Origin: an uncultured Carboxylicivirga sp.
GTDB taxonomy: Bacteria > Bacteroidota > Bacteroidia > Bacteroidales > Marinilabiliaceae
Assembly: GCF_963668385.1 (NCBI RefSeq)
Contig: NZ_OY764327.1
Span: 4,870,501 to 4,934,500, forward strand
Reading direction: 5' to 3'
Length of the DNA: 64,000 nucleotides
The notes under the pieces are model-generated. The model was not told where the DNA came from and did no database searches. It worked only from the letters and a program-made list of their open reading frames with translations. Both the position numbers and the translations under genes were made by a program. This document shows, piece after piece, positions 36,460-46,100 of the stretch (positions are counted from its first letter, which is position 1; each line of letters begins with the position of its first letter).

Positions 36460-37150
36460 AATAATTAAATTTTTGTGGTGTTATAATACCAATTCGTTGG
36501 TTAATATATAATTATTATTTAATAATACATATTGAATATTTAAAAATAATATTTATCTCCTTGAGTATTTTTTTAATTTATAATAATTCTTAATAAATAA
36601 AGGTATATCATGTGCCTAAAGCAACCGGATATTGTACTGTTTCAACAAGCTTCTTAATTATCCTTACAACCTTGTTATCTATTCTTATATAATTATATAT
36701 CATCCTGTAGAATAGATAGTTTATCCTTTTACTTCAAGACTCTAACCTGACATCTTCCCGGTCTATCCTGACGTCTTCCCAATCTATCCTGATACCCTCC
36801 CGGTCTATCCTGACACCTTCCCAGTTTATCCTGAAACCATTCCACTCTATTCTAACAGATTCCCGACATATCCTAACGTCATACAAGTTAGTCCTAACGT
36901 TCTACAGGCTTATCTTTTTATCATTATATATTATACAGATACATAAATAGTCTTTTCTTTCACATTCACACTGTATCCTGATAACATCACATACTATCCT
37001 AACAAACTTACTTCCTACTTTTTGAGTTGATTACTTCTTCAGGCTTACAATTCTAGTCTTCGGTCCTCTTCCCCATGGTTCGACAAACTCACCAATTCTT
37101 AACCCTAAATCTATCCATCAAAACATCTAAACATGGCAGAGCTCCACATC
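36460..37150. other. 691-bp intergenic region upstream of the cob riboswitch
   Basis: No gene is seen. The first ~200 bp are very AT-rich. From 36677 to 37012 it is filled with 21-bp repeats (separate entry). The rest, 37013-37150, is unremarkable until homology with the orphan riboswitch begins at 37151. Confidence 0.6.
36677..37012. repeat. Degenerate 21-bp tandem repeat array (array B)
   Basis: Sixteen rows of 21 starting at 36677 line up without indels. Consensus is close to GTCTATCCTGACATCTTCCC plus one base. The best rows are 36761-36781, 36782-36802, 36803-36823 and 36824-36844. Weaker rows continue outward on both sides (e.g. ATCTATTCTTATATAATTAT at 36677 and CTGTATCCTGATAACATCAC at 36971). 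Two forward frames are open across the core because 21 is a multiple of 3 (heptads such as VYPDTFP and SILTPSQ), but neither has a usable start codon. Confidence 0.8.
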
Positions 37151-37162
37151 CAATTCTTTTAT

Positions 37163-37170
37163 TATTTTTG
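37163..37170 (+). promoter_or_regulatory. -7 promoter box of the cob operon
   Basis: TATTTTTG matches TAnnTTTG just before the riboswitch. Confidence 0.55.
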
Positions 37171-37176
37171 TGGCAC

Positions 37177-37382
37177 TAAGGTGCGCAAGCATAATAGGGA
37201 ATCCGGTGCCTCAGTAAGCTGATATTCCGGAGCTGTCCCCGCAGCTGTAAATCTCAACGTCAATAACATTATGTCACTGATTAAAACCAATTATCGGGAA
37301 GACGTTATTTGATAAGGGATAAGCCAGAATACCTGCCTTAGCATATAAACTTCGGGGCAAAGTAGTCAGATATGCACCCAGG
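37177..37382 (+). ncRNA. Cobalamin riboswitch controlling cobT-cobS-cobC-cobU
   Basis: Same aptamer as the orphan copy: P1 GGTGCGCA with TATGCACC, core CCGGTGC / GGAGCTGTCCCCGCAGCTGT, and the 3' box GCCAGAATACCTGCC. The leader ends about 60 bp before the cobT ATG at 37444. High adenosylcobalamin is expected to switch the operon off, by analogy with characterised cob riboswitches. Confidence 0.95.
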
Positions 37383-37443
37383 TGCAGTATATTCTTTCCG
37401 CTTCCCTCCTGAAGATAATTGTTTAACTTTTAATGCATAAACA

Positions 37444-38478
37444 ATGCAGGAGACTCAGATTAAAGCACTTGATCACACATTAGATCAAGCTATTACCGAA
37501 AAAATCAACGGTAAAACCAAACCATTAGGTTCATTGGGCCAACTCGAAACCGTTGGAGCCCAAGTTTGTCGCATTCAGCAGACATTACATCCAAAACTTG
37601 AAAAACCAGCTATTTTGGTTTGTGCAGGCGATCATGGCGTTACGCAAGAGGGCATTAGTCCTTTTCCACAAGAAGTAACATTTCAAATGGTAATGAACTT
37701 CCTTGCCGGAGGAGCTGCTATTAACGTATTTAGTCGTCAGCACAATATTAAATTATTAGTTGCTGATACCGGTGTTAACTTCGATTTTGAAAGCACTCCC
37801 CAATTGCTGGATAAAAAAGTAGCTAAAGGAACCCGCAACTTTGCCGTTGAACCGGCCATGAGCATACATGAATGTAAAAAGGCCATGCAAAATGGGGCTG
37901 ATATTGTTAACGAATTACATAAGGAAGGAACAAATATTATTGGCTTTGGCGAAATGGGAATTGGAAATACAACCTCTGCTGCTGCCCTTCTATGTAAATA
38001 TGCAAATATAAAACCTATTGAGGCTTGTGGTGCCGGAACTGGTCTTGATCAGAAAGGAATTCAGCATAAAGCCGAGGTGATTGAAAAAGCGTTAAGCCTG
38101 CATCAATCCTTTACTGATCCTTTGGAAATTCTTGCCTGCTTCGGAGGATTTGAAACAGCAACAATTTGTGGCGCTATGTTAAAAGCGGCTGAGTTGAAAA
38201 TGATAATAATGGTGGATGGCTTTATTGTTACCTCTGCCCTCTTAGCAGCTAATGCCATGCAACCTTCCATCCTGGATTATTGTATTTTTACCCATCAAAG
38301 CAACGAGCAAGGCCACAAACATATGCTTACACACCTAAGAGCAAATGCGTTACTTAATATTGGCATGCGATTGGGTGAAGGAACAGGAGCAGCTGTAGCC
38401 TATCCATTGATTCAGTCGGCAGTTACCTTTATTAACGAAATGAGCAGCTTTGCCGATGCAGGCGTAAGTAATCGATAA
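37444..38478 (+). CDS. cobT: Nicotinate-nucleotide:DMB phosphoribosyltransferase
   Basis: Makes alpha-ribazole phosphate for the lower axial ligand of cobalamin, 344 aa. Conserved PLGSLGQLE (about residues 26-34), CAGDHGVTQEGISPFP, GEMGIGNTTSAAAL, and the catalytic Glu within LGEGTGAAVA near residue 315. First gene of the operon behind the riboswitch. Its first nine codons are duplicated at 33307. A 14-bp hairpin lies between this gene and cobS. Confidence 0.97.
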   Translation: MQETQIKALDHTLDQAITEKINGKTKPLGSLGQLETVGAQVCRIQQTLHPKLEKPAILVCAGDHGVTQEGISPFPQEVTFQMVMNFLAGGAAINVFSRQHNIKLLVADTGVNFDFESTPQLLDKKVAKGTRNFAVEPAMSIHECKKAMQNGADIVNELHKEGTNIIGFGEMGIGNTTSAAALLCKYANIKPIEACGAGTGLDQKGIQHKAEVIEKALSLHQSFTDPLEILACFGGFETATICGAMLKAAELKMIIMVDGFIVTSALLAANAMQPSILDYCIFTHQSNEQGHKHMLTHLRANALLNIGMRLGEGTGAAVAYPLIQSAVTFINEMSSFADAGVSNR

Positions 38479-38482
38479 TACA

Positions 38483-38520
38483 AAAAGCTATTAGCCATTA
38501 GCTATCGGCTAATAGCTTTT
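38483..38520 (+). repeat. REP-like hairpin between cobT and cobS
   Basis: AAAAGCTATTAGCC / GGCTAATAGCTTTT, a perfect 14-bp stem (38483-38496, 38507-38520) with loop ATTAGCTATC and a short T run. The repeated AGCTATTAGC word resembles the sequence between miaB and the flavoprotein (1205-1233), suggesting a small dispersed repeat. In this position it could also attenuate the operon. Confidence 0.65.
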
Positions 38521-38540
38521 GTGTGTAATACATAAAAACC

Positions 38541-39320
38541 ATGAAACACCAGATAAATCTGATATTGACAGCTTTTAGTTTTTTTACTCGCATACCCATA
38601 CCGTTTAAAATTGCCTTTTCGCAGGATAACCTGAATAAATGCAATCGATACTTTCCTTTGGTTGGATATTTTGTAGGAGGAGTAGCTGCATTAATATATT
38701 GGATGGCCTCACATCTTTTGCCCGATTCTTTATCCATTTTATTATCAATGGCAGGTACCGTATTGCTTACCGGAGCCTTTCACGAAGATGGTTTTGCCGA
38801 TGTATGCGATGCATTTGGTGGAGGGTGGACTAAAGAAAAGATTTTAGTAATAATGAAAGACTCACGCGTTGGTGCCTATGGTGCCATTGGCATCATTCTT
38901 TTATTATTTACGAAATACACGGCTATTAGCAGCATTCCAACAGGCACTATTGCTTTATCGATGATTGTTGGCCATGTCATCAGCCGCTTTATGGCCGTAT
39001 GGACTATGCACACACTTCCATATGTGCGCGAAGACGATAGTAGTAAATCAAAACCCATTACAAAATCATTGCATCATAAAGACTTGGTTATAGCTGTTGC
39101 CCTAATTATTCCGTCTTTCTTTATTTTGAGTGATATACGAATACTAATTTTGATACCCCTATTGATTGTTACCAAATTATTATTGGAACGTTATTTCAAA
39201 AAGTGGGTTGGTGGCTACACCGGCGATTGTTTGGGAACCATTCAGCAAACAACCGAAATAGTTATATATTTAACCATTGTTGCTTTTTATCACAGCGAAC
39301 CTTTAATAAAACTATTTTAA
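38541..39320 (+). CDS. cobS: Adenosylcobinamide-GDP ribazoletransferase
   Basis: Cobalamin synthase, an integral membrane enzyme joining adenosylcobinamide-GDP to alpha-ribazole (phosphate). 259 aa, six or so membrane segments. Family motifs seen: FFTRIPIPF near the N-terminus, RYFPLVGYFVG, the metal-binding-type AFHEDGFADVCDAFGGG (about 85-101), and KDSRVGAYGAIG. C-terminal GGYTGDCLGTIQQTTEI is characteristic. Its stop overlaps the next start by one base (TAATG), indicating translational coupling. Confidence 0.96.
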   Translation: MKHQINLILTAFSFFTRIPIPFKIAFSQDNLNKCNRYFPLVGYFVGGVAALIYWMASHLLPDSLSILLSMAGTVLLTGAFHEDGFADVCDAFGGGWTKEKILVIMKDSRVGAYGAIGIILLLFTKYTAISSIPTGTIALSMIVGHVISRFMAVWTMHTLPYVREDDSSKSKPITKSLHHKDLVIAVALIIPSFFILSDIRILILIPLLIVTKLLLERYFKKWVGGYTGDCLGTIQQTTEIVIYLTIVAFYHSEPLIKLF

Positions 39321-39895
39321 TGAAGAAAGAAGTACTACTTATACGCCATACAACTCCTGAAGTTGAAAAAGGGATATGTTACGGTCAATTAGATTTAGAT
39401 GTAACAGCAAACTTCCCACAAGAAGCTTCAGAAATTGCTAAAACAATTGACGGATTCTATCCCGAAGTGATATATTCAAGTCCTTTACAACGATGTCAGA
39501 AATTAGCCAATCACTTGTTTCCAAACAAGGATATTACTACTGACGAAAGAATTACCGAAATGAGTTTTGGCCAATGGGAAGGTCAGAAATGGGAAGGTAT
39601 CGAACGATTTACCATGGAGCAATGGAGCAACGATTTTTTAAATCAAAGTCCCCCGGATGGAGAAAAGTTCTCAGAACTACTTAATAGAACAAACAACTTC
39701 TTCGAGCTCATTGAGAAATCGGATAAAAAATATTTAGCCGTTGTAACACACTCGGGTGTTATACGAAGCGCATTACATAAATACCTGGCTATTCCTCCCA
39801 AAAACATCTTTAATCTCGAACTCCATTTTGGATGTATAATTAAGATAACATTTAAGGGAAGCAATTACTATCAGGTTGAATTTTTAAAAGGATAA
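39320..39895 (+). CDS. cobC: Alpha-ribazole phosphatase / histidine phosphatase
   Basis: Removes the phosphate from alpha-ribazole 5'-phosphate or cobalamin phosphate. 191 aa from the ATG at 39320 (MKKEVLLIRHTTPE); a longer frame reads back into cobS and is not the gene. The catalytic RHT motif is at residues 9-11, SSPLQRCQKLA carries the second Arg, and AVVTHSGVIR holds the second His. Overlaps cobS by 1 bp and abuts cobU directly. Placement in the cob operon makes the cobalamin role likely, since this fold is otherwise broad. Confidence 0.93.
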   Translation: MKKEVLLIRHTTPEVEKGICYGQLDLDVTANFPQEASEIAKTIDGFYPEVIYSSPLQRCQKLANHLFPNKDITTDERITEMSFGQWEGQKWEGIERFTMEQWSNDFLNQSPPDGEKFSELLNRTNNFFELIEKSDKKYLAVVTHSGVIRSALHKYLAIPPKNIFNLELHFGCIIKITFKGSNYYQVEFLKG

Positions 39896-40405
39896 ATGAC
39901 AAAGATAATATTGATAACCGGCGGGCAACGATCAGGAAAAAGCAGCTATGCTCAAAATCTGGCACTTGATTTGAGTCCTAATCCGGTTTATCTAGCCACA
40001 TCTCGTATTTGGGATGAAGAACATAAACAACGAATCCTGCACCATCAGGCCGATCGCGGTCCGGAATGGACTAATATTGAAGAAGAAAAACAACTATCCA
40101 AACACCAACTTGAAGGGCGTATTATTTTGGTTGATTGCGTTACACTGTGGCTAACCAATTTCTTTTTTGATAATAAAAGCAACATCGAACAATCGCTTCA
40201 GGAAGCTAAGGATGAATTCACACAATTCATACAACAAGACGCTACATTTATATTTGTAACCAACGAAATTGGTTTAGGTGGGATGCCCGAGAACGATATC
40301 CAACGCAGATTTACCGATCTGCAAGGCTGGATGAATCAACACATCGCACAAAAGGCAAACGAAGTTTTTCTGATGGTTTCTGGATTACCCTTAAAGGTTA
40401 AATAA
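39896..40405 (+). CDS. cobU: Adenosylcobinamide kinase / guanylyltransferase
   Basis: Bifunctional enzyme that phosphorylates adenosylcobinamide and attaches GMP. 169 aa. P-loop GGQRSGKSSYA at residues 9-19, with YLATSRIWDEEHKQRILHHQ giving the conserved His for guanylylation. VDCVTLWLTN and VTNEIGLGGMPENDIQRRF are typical. Begins immediately after the cobC stop and closes the operon, followed by a strong terminator. Confidence 0.96.
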   Translation: MTKIILITGGQRSGKSSYAQNLALDLSPNPVYLATSRIWDEEHKQRILHHQADRGPEWTNIEEEKQLSKHQLEGRIILVDCVTLWLTNFFFDNKSNIEQSLQEAKDEFTQFIQQDATFIFVTNEIGLGGMPENDIQRRFTDLQGWMNQHIAQKANEVFLMVSGLPLKVK

Positions 40406-40452
40406 TTTACCTACCAGAATAAAAAAAGCATTTCATACATCTATTAAAACAG

Positions 40453-40476
40453 AAGGGGCGCTTCACAGCGCCCCTT
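40453..40476 (+). terminator. Terminator of the cob operon
   Basis: AAGGGGCGCT / AGCGCCCCTT (40453-40462, 40467-40476), a GC-rich 10-bp stem with a 4-nt loop; short T content after it. Lies between convergent cobU and the SusCD-associated lipoprotein. Confidence 0.7.
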
Positions 40477-40541
40477 CCTCACACAACTAAACCTTTAATC
40501 TACGTCCCACCACAGCTTAGAGGTTTAATATTCTTAATTAC

Positions 40542-41621
40542 TTAATATTTTACATCTTGAGTATACGAGAATTCGAATCCATTTTCAGAATCACCAATAG
40601 CAGTTGATTGAACATCCTGAATTTTTATATATCCGTAATACTCCCAAACCATATAAGTGTATTTGAACGCATATACTTTTCCAATCATTACATCAGTAAT
40701 ACTTGAAACCAAAGTAGCATCGTCAACAATTCCTACCAAAGTAGAAAACTTATCCAATTCAGCGAACTTTTCTACCTGAGCACCTTCTTCAACCTCAATA
40801 AACATAACATCTGATGATGAAAAACCTGCTGGTGCATCAAAAGATACGACTCCAACATCCGAATCGTCTTCCTCCTTTGCAGGCATAAAAGCAAAAGATG
40901 CAGAAGACGTTGACAACATATCCGTTTTTAATCCAGGCAATGTTTTTGATGCAACTGGCAATTCAATGGTTTTAGATTCTTCATAACCAGATCCTGTAGC
41001 TGTAACACGATAAACAATTGTATCACCCAATTCAAAATCAACCCCCATAATAGAATCTATCTTTTCAAATTCCATTACATTAGTTGCGCTAAATACTTCT
41101 TCAAAAACAGGATCAGTAATTTCAGCATTTTTCACTGCAGCTTCAACCATTACAGTAGCCATGTTACTAAATGCAGTTGCCCCTTCGGAACTTAAATAAA
41201 CCTTTGCTGAATCATATTCATACATAGTTGCAGCAGATACTTCGGCAGCCAACGCTTCAACAACACTAATAGAGAATCCACTAACACTTTTACTTGATCC
41301 AAAATCAATGGTTGAACTAAAACGTACACCTCCATCTATTTTCCATGCATCACCAAAATCAGCAGCTGTAAAAGTTGCACTTCCGGATTGATCGGATATA
41401 GAAACAGCTCTTTCACTAATGGCTCCTCCACTAATAATGATTTCATCAACATTTGTATTAGAGGTACTAAAGTTGACAGGAAAAGAAGTGTCAAAAATAG
41501 TAATAGAACTTACATCAGCCCGCACTGTATTAGCAGGCTTGAAACTATAGTCATCGTCCTCACAAGCTGTAAAAACAACAACCAACATTAATATAGCACT
41601 AAAGAAAAATATTTTTCTCAT
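40542..41621 (-). CDS. SusCD-associated surface lipoprotein
   Basis: 359 aa lipoprotein: signal ending VVVFTAC at about residue 20, then an acidic start (EDDDYS) like a lipoprotein export signal for the outer surface. The body looks like several beta-sandwich units without enzymatic motif. It follows susD by 23 bp and should be the third gene of the unit, in the position of SusE/SusF-type substrate-binding proteins. Substrate cannot be inferred. Confidence 0.7.
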   Translation of the reverse strand: MRKIFFFSAILMLVVVFTACEDDDYSFKPANTVRADVSSITIFDTSFPVNFSTSNTNVDEIIISGGAISERAVSISDQSGSATFTAADFGDAWKIDGGVRFSSTIDFGSSKSVSGFSISVVEALAAEVSAATMYEYDSAKVYLSSEGATAFSNMATVMVEAAVKNAEITDPVFEEVFSATNVMEFEKIDSIMGVDFELGDTIVYRVTATGSGYEESKTIELPVASKTLPGLKTDMLSTSSASFAFMPAKEEDDSDVGVVSFDAPAGFSSSDVMFIEVEEGAQVEKFAELDKFSTLVGIVDDATLVSSITDVMIGKVYAFKYTYMVWEYYGYIKIQDVQSTAIGDSENGFEFSYTQDVKY

Positions 41622-41644
41622 AATAATTGTCTTTGATAATTATA

Positions 41645-43156
41645 TTATTTCTGGAACCACAATTTTGTATCCATTTCATCACCTCCAATTGCAGTTGAAG
41701 CCGCATCCCAATTAATTTCGTTGATATTTTGCTCAACAAGTGGATATCTGGCTCTTGTTGGTATATCATTAAGTGACTCTAATGGAGAAAACTCATAGGT
41801 GAATGAATGTCCACCAGGAACACTAATGGTATAAGACTTACCTGGCATATCCAATGTTGCAGGGTAACCTGTTCTCTTATATTCAGCCCAAGCTTCTTGT
41901 GGTTGCATATAAAGTGCAATATATTTCTGTGTTATCACAGTTTCTTCTGAGGCCGCAGGCAATGTTGCTATATAAGCATCAATACTTTCTGCTGGCACAC
42001 CCCATTTTTGCATCGAAGCTTTTACTCCAGCCTCGTACCATTCTTGATTCCATCCGTTAGCTTCACTTAATAAGAAACATACTTCGGCATATTCCATATA
42101 ATTTTCAGTATATCTAGAATTTAATACCGCTTTTCCAGGAAGTGATTCCCAAGCAAAACCACCAACTTCTTCGCGACTTACACCCACAGGAATACCAACA
42201 TATTCTCCATCAGCATTAGGATCAACATAAATGCTTAAACGTGGATCAGCCCCAAAAGGACCTCTGTTACCTTTTAATAAATCAACAAATGTGTGAGATG
42301 GAGCAAAATCTAAACGATTACCAATATAGAATGCTGAGTACATTGGAGCCGAATTATCATTATTATCAGCGGTAAAAGTAACTCCAGCATTATCCGCATT
42401 ACTAGCCATTACCCCTGCACTAATAGCTGCAGCAATATGTTGATTAGCTAAAGTTGCATTTGAACCCTTAATGCGAGTTGCAATTCTTAATCGTAATGAA
42501 TTAGCAAACTTTTTCCATTGAGCGGCATCTCCACCAAACATAGCATCTCCATCAATCATATTTGCTGATAGATTGATCATGCCTTGTGCCTCTTCAAGCT
42601 CTTTTAACAAATCTGCATAGATTTTTGCCTGAGGTGCATATTTAGGTGCTGAAACAGCTTCATCACGTAAATATAAAGCCTGAAAATCAGCATCATCAGA
42701 ACCATACGAATAATACGGAACATCACCCCATTGATTAGCAGCTAATTGAAAAATATAAGCCAACATAATTCTGGCAGCTGCAATTTGGTTTTCATTATCG
42801 CCATAAGCAGCCATATCTGATTTAGTAGCTTCATCTGTATTTAATTCAATGATACTCTTCAAATCCATCGCATGGCCATATAAATCATTCCAAGCTCCTT
42901 CATTTACCGTTTCACGATATTGATATCGATCTTCTTCTGTATAGTTTATCTGTCCCCAATATTGCATCCACAATAAAGTTTGACGACCTGACAACCATTC
43001 ATCACGAGTATCAACCATAAGGTTTTTTTGAACACTGTTCATGATACCCGATGTTGGTACAACTGCTGCAGCATTAGGGTTTTCGTAATAATCAACCCCA
43101 CAAGCAGTAAAAGCAGCAATTAAGACCACTCCTGTAATATATTTAAATATTCTCAT
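41645..43156 (-). CDS. SusD/RagB-like nutrient-binding lipoprotein
   Basis: 503 aa outer-membrane lipoprotein (signal ending AAFTAC) that lids the SusC channel. The helical TPR-like fold is suggested by QYWGQINYTEEDRYQYR, AARIMLAYIFQLAANQWGDV and KFANSLRLRIATRIKGSN. The N-terminal CGVDYYENPNAA and ANQWGDVPY fit the SusD-like-2 family. Begins 15 bp after the SusC stop. No hint of the substrate; the lack of neighbouring glycosidases argues against a polysaccharide-utilisation locus and leaves peptides or other small nutrients possible. Confidence 0.92.
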   Translation of the reverse strand: MRIFKYITGVVLIAAFTACGVDYYENPNAAAVVPTSGIMNSVQKNLMVDTRDEWLSGRQTLLWMQYWGQINYTEEDRYQYRETVNEGAWNDLYGHAMDLKSIIELNTDEATKSDMAAYGDNENQIAAARIMLAYIFQLAANQWGDVPYYSYGSDDADFQALYLRDEAVSAPKYAPQAKIYADLLKELEEAQGMINLSANMIDGDAMFGGDAAQWKKFANSLRLRIATRIKGSNATLANQHIAAAISAGVMASNADNAGVTFTADNNDNSAPMYSAFYIGNRLDFAPSHTFVDLLKGNRGPFGADPRLSIYVDPNADGEYVGIPVGVSREEVGGFAWESLPGKAVLNSRYTENYMEYAEVCFLLSEANGWNQEWYEAGVKASMQKWGVPAESIDAYIATLPAASEETVITQKYIALYMQPQEAWAEYKRTGYPATLDMPGKSYTISVPGGHSFTYEFSPLESLNDIPTRARYPLVEQNINEINWDAASTAIGGDEMDTKLWFQK

Positions 43157-43171
43157 AATAATCTTTTTGCA

Positions 43172-46100
43172 TTAAAATGTTAAATTCAAGTTTAGTCCAA
43201 ATGAACGAGTTGAAGGAATAATACCACCTTCCATACCTTGAATGTTTCCTGAACCATTAACAGTTGCTTCTGGATCAATACCTTTATTATCTAATCCCCA
43301 AACAGCAAGGTTACGTCCATATGCTGAAATTCTAGCTTTTCGAATTAAAGGAGTTATTTGTGGTAAAGTATAACCAATGGTAACCTCACGTAACTTAACA
43401 TACGAAGCATCAAAAATACTAGTAGCACTAGGAGTACCGTATCCATGATAGTGATAAGCACCAAAGGCTGAAGCAGAAATACGCATATCATTTTCGCGAG
43501 AAGCTATTACATTTCCTTTTTCATCATAATCGGTTGCAATTACTCCATCCAAAACCAATCCATCTTCACGAATTGTATTTCCATTAGATGTTGCCATTGC
43601 AGTTTTTTCATCCATACCTGAATACATTGCCCACATATGTGTTAAAGAATAGTAATTTCCTCCTTTTTGAATATCTATTAATGCAGATAGATCGAAATTT
43701 TTATAACGGAAAGCATTACGAATACCCATATTATAATCTGGTAAAGCTGAACCAATTCGTTTCAATCCAGATGCTGCATAGAATCCAGTAGATTCATCAA
43801 TTACTTTATTACCATTTTGATCGTAGATATAATCATATCCCCAAATCATTTGGTATGGGTCATTTCTAGATGCATTCACATATGCTCCACCAAAAGGCGC
43901 TGCTCCTAATTGGATACGATCTAAACCTTCTGGCAACTCTAATACTTTCGAATTATTTTTTGCAAAAGTAACATCAATATCCCATCTAAAATCTGTTGTT
44001 ACAACTGGAGCTCCTGACAAAACAAATTCAACACCTGAGTTTTCAATTTTACCGGCATTAATGTATTGATTACGAAAACCTGTTGATGCACTTACTGTAA
44101 CAGGTACAATCTGATCTTCTGTTGCCCTGTTATAATAACTAAAGTCAATTGATACTCTATTATTAAAAGCAGAAGCTTCCAAACCAAATTCATACTCTGA
44201 TGTCTTTTCTGATCGTAGAGTTGGATTATTTAACGTAGCTGGCAATGAAAAAGATGGAGAACCATTAAATGGTGTACCTACGGAATAAACTGTATTTACA
44301 TTATATGGATCAGTACCATTACCTACACTAGCGTAGTTCGCACGAATCTTGGCCATGTTTAACCATGGTAAATCCAATGATTCGGAAAGAATATAACTTA
44401 AAGAAACAGATGGATAAGTATAAACATTATCGCTTGTCGGAAGTGATGTATCAAAATCCTGACGAATAGATGCATCAAGGTATACCATGTTATTCCAGCC
44501 AATACTAGCATATCCAAACCAGCTATTAATCAATTGCTTTTCTTGATAATCATTGATAGTTGGTTGATTAACTGAGTTATTTAAGTCATAAAGTCCAGGT
44601 ACAACTAATCCACCATCAGTAGAACCAATCATTGAGGTGTAATGTTGTTTACGTTGATTAGCTCCTAATGATGCCAATAAACTAAAGTCATTGACTTTTT
44701 TATTGAAGTTAATTTTACCTTCTAGGTTCAATTCTGTGCGTTGTCTGTTAGAAAGATTAAAATAAGATTGAGCCTGAGAACCAACAGCTAATCTATCTTT
44801 AATATTGAAAGTGTACGTATCTAAATAAACATTACCCTCAACATTTAAATAATCTGTTAAGTTAAATTTAATACCTGTTGTACCAAAAACACGCTCCCGA
44901 TCATCATCAGTATAATTCTCATATACTGTCCAATATGGATTATCGGAATACACTGGTGTTCCATCAGCTAATGACGCACGATTCCATGTACGTTGAGTTC
45001 CATCAGGATTCTTATAGTTAGATAGGCGATCCATATCTAATTGAGTTTGCCCCCATTGGAAAAACTTCTGAAATACAGATTTATCACCATAACCACCTTC
45101 AGGGCGTCCCTTAGTGTAAGTGTATACATAATTAATATTTGCCTTTACCTCTGCAAAACCATCCCATAATTTAGCTTTGCCATTCATATTGAATGTATGT
45201 TTATCCTGGCTTGAGTTAGGTAAGGTACCTGTCATGCTAACATTTGAATATCCTAAACGAACTGTAGAGTTTTCTTCATTAGCAATCATTGAGAAAGAGT
45301 TTGTATAAGTAACACCTGTTTCAAAGAAATCTTCATAGTTAGACTCCGGATAAACCCATGGAGCAGTTTCAGGAGCATTTGTTAAACCTTGCTCATAATC
45401 GGCAGCTCCCCACCAATGAACAACCTGACGATTAGCATCATATCGAGGTCCCCAACTCTCATCTAAGCCATATTCAACAGTCTCGTATACCTCTCCATTA
45501 GCAGCTTTTTCAGTAGTTAAACTACCTCCATACAGTTTTTGCTGACGAGGAATAATGTTAACTTGCTCAAATGAAACACCTGAATTAACTTCTACTGAAA
45601 ATGATTTCTTTCCGGCTTTACCAGATTTTGTAGTAATCATGATTACACCATTCTGACCACGGCTACCATATAAAGCGGTTGCAGCACTACCTTTCAATAC
45701 ATTAATGGTAGCAATATCATTAGGGTTAAGGTCATTAGACATATTACCATAATCGATACCACCTCCACCTGTTTGAGTTGATGTTGAGTTATAATTGGAA
45801 TTATCCAATGGTACCCCATCCACTACATATAAAGGTTGATTATTACCGGTTAAAGAACTAGCTCCACGAATCAAAACGTTTTGCGATCCCGCAAAGTTCG
45901 ATCCGGAAATCTGAACACCAGCTACTTTACCAGATAAAGCTGAAACAGCATTGGTATTATTAGCCGCTGTTAATGACTCTGCATCAACACTCTGTGAGGC
46001 ATAGCCTAAAGATTTCTTTTCTCTTGAGACACCCAAAGCTGTAACAACAACTTCGTCAACTCCTACAGATTCAGAAGCCATAACTACATTAATAGTAGAG

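Noticed and set aside
36720-36970. Two open forward frames with heptapeptide repeats (VYPDTFP, SILTPSQ)
   Set aside because: Neither has a start codon in a usable place; one is preceded directly by TAA and the other by TAG. The repeats look non-coding now.
36677-37012. CRISPR array
   Set aside because: Repeats are 21 bp, contiguous and degenerate, without unique spacers, and there are no cas genes nearby.
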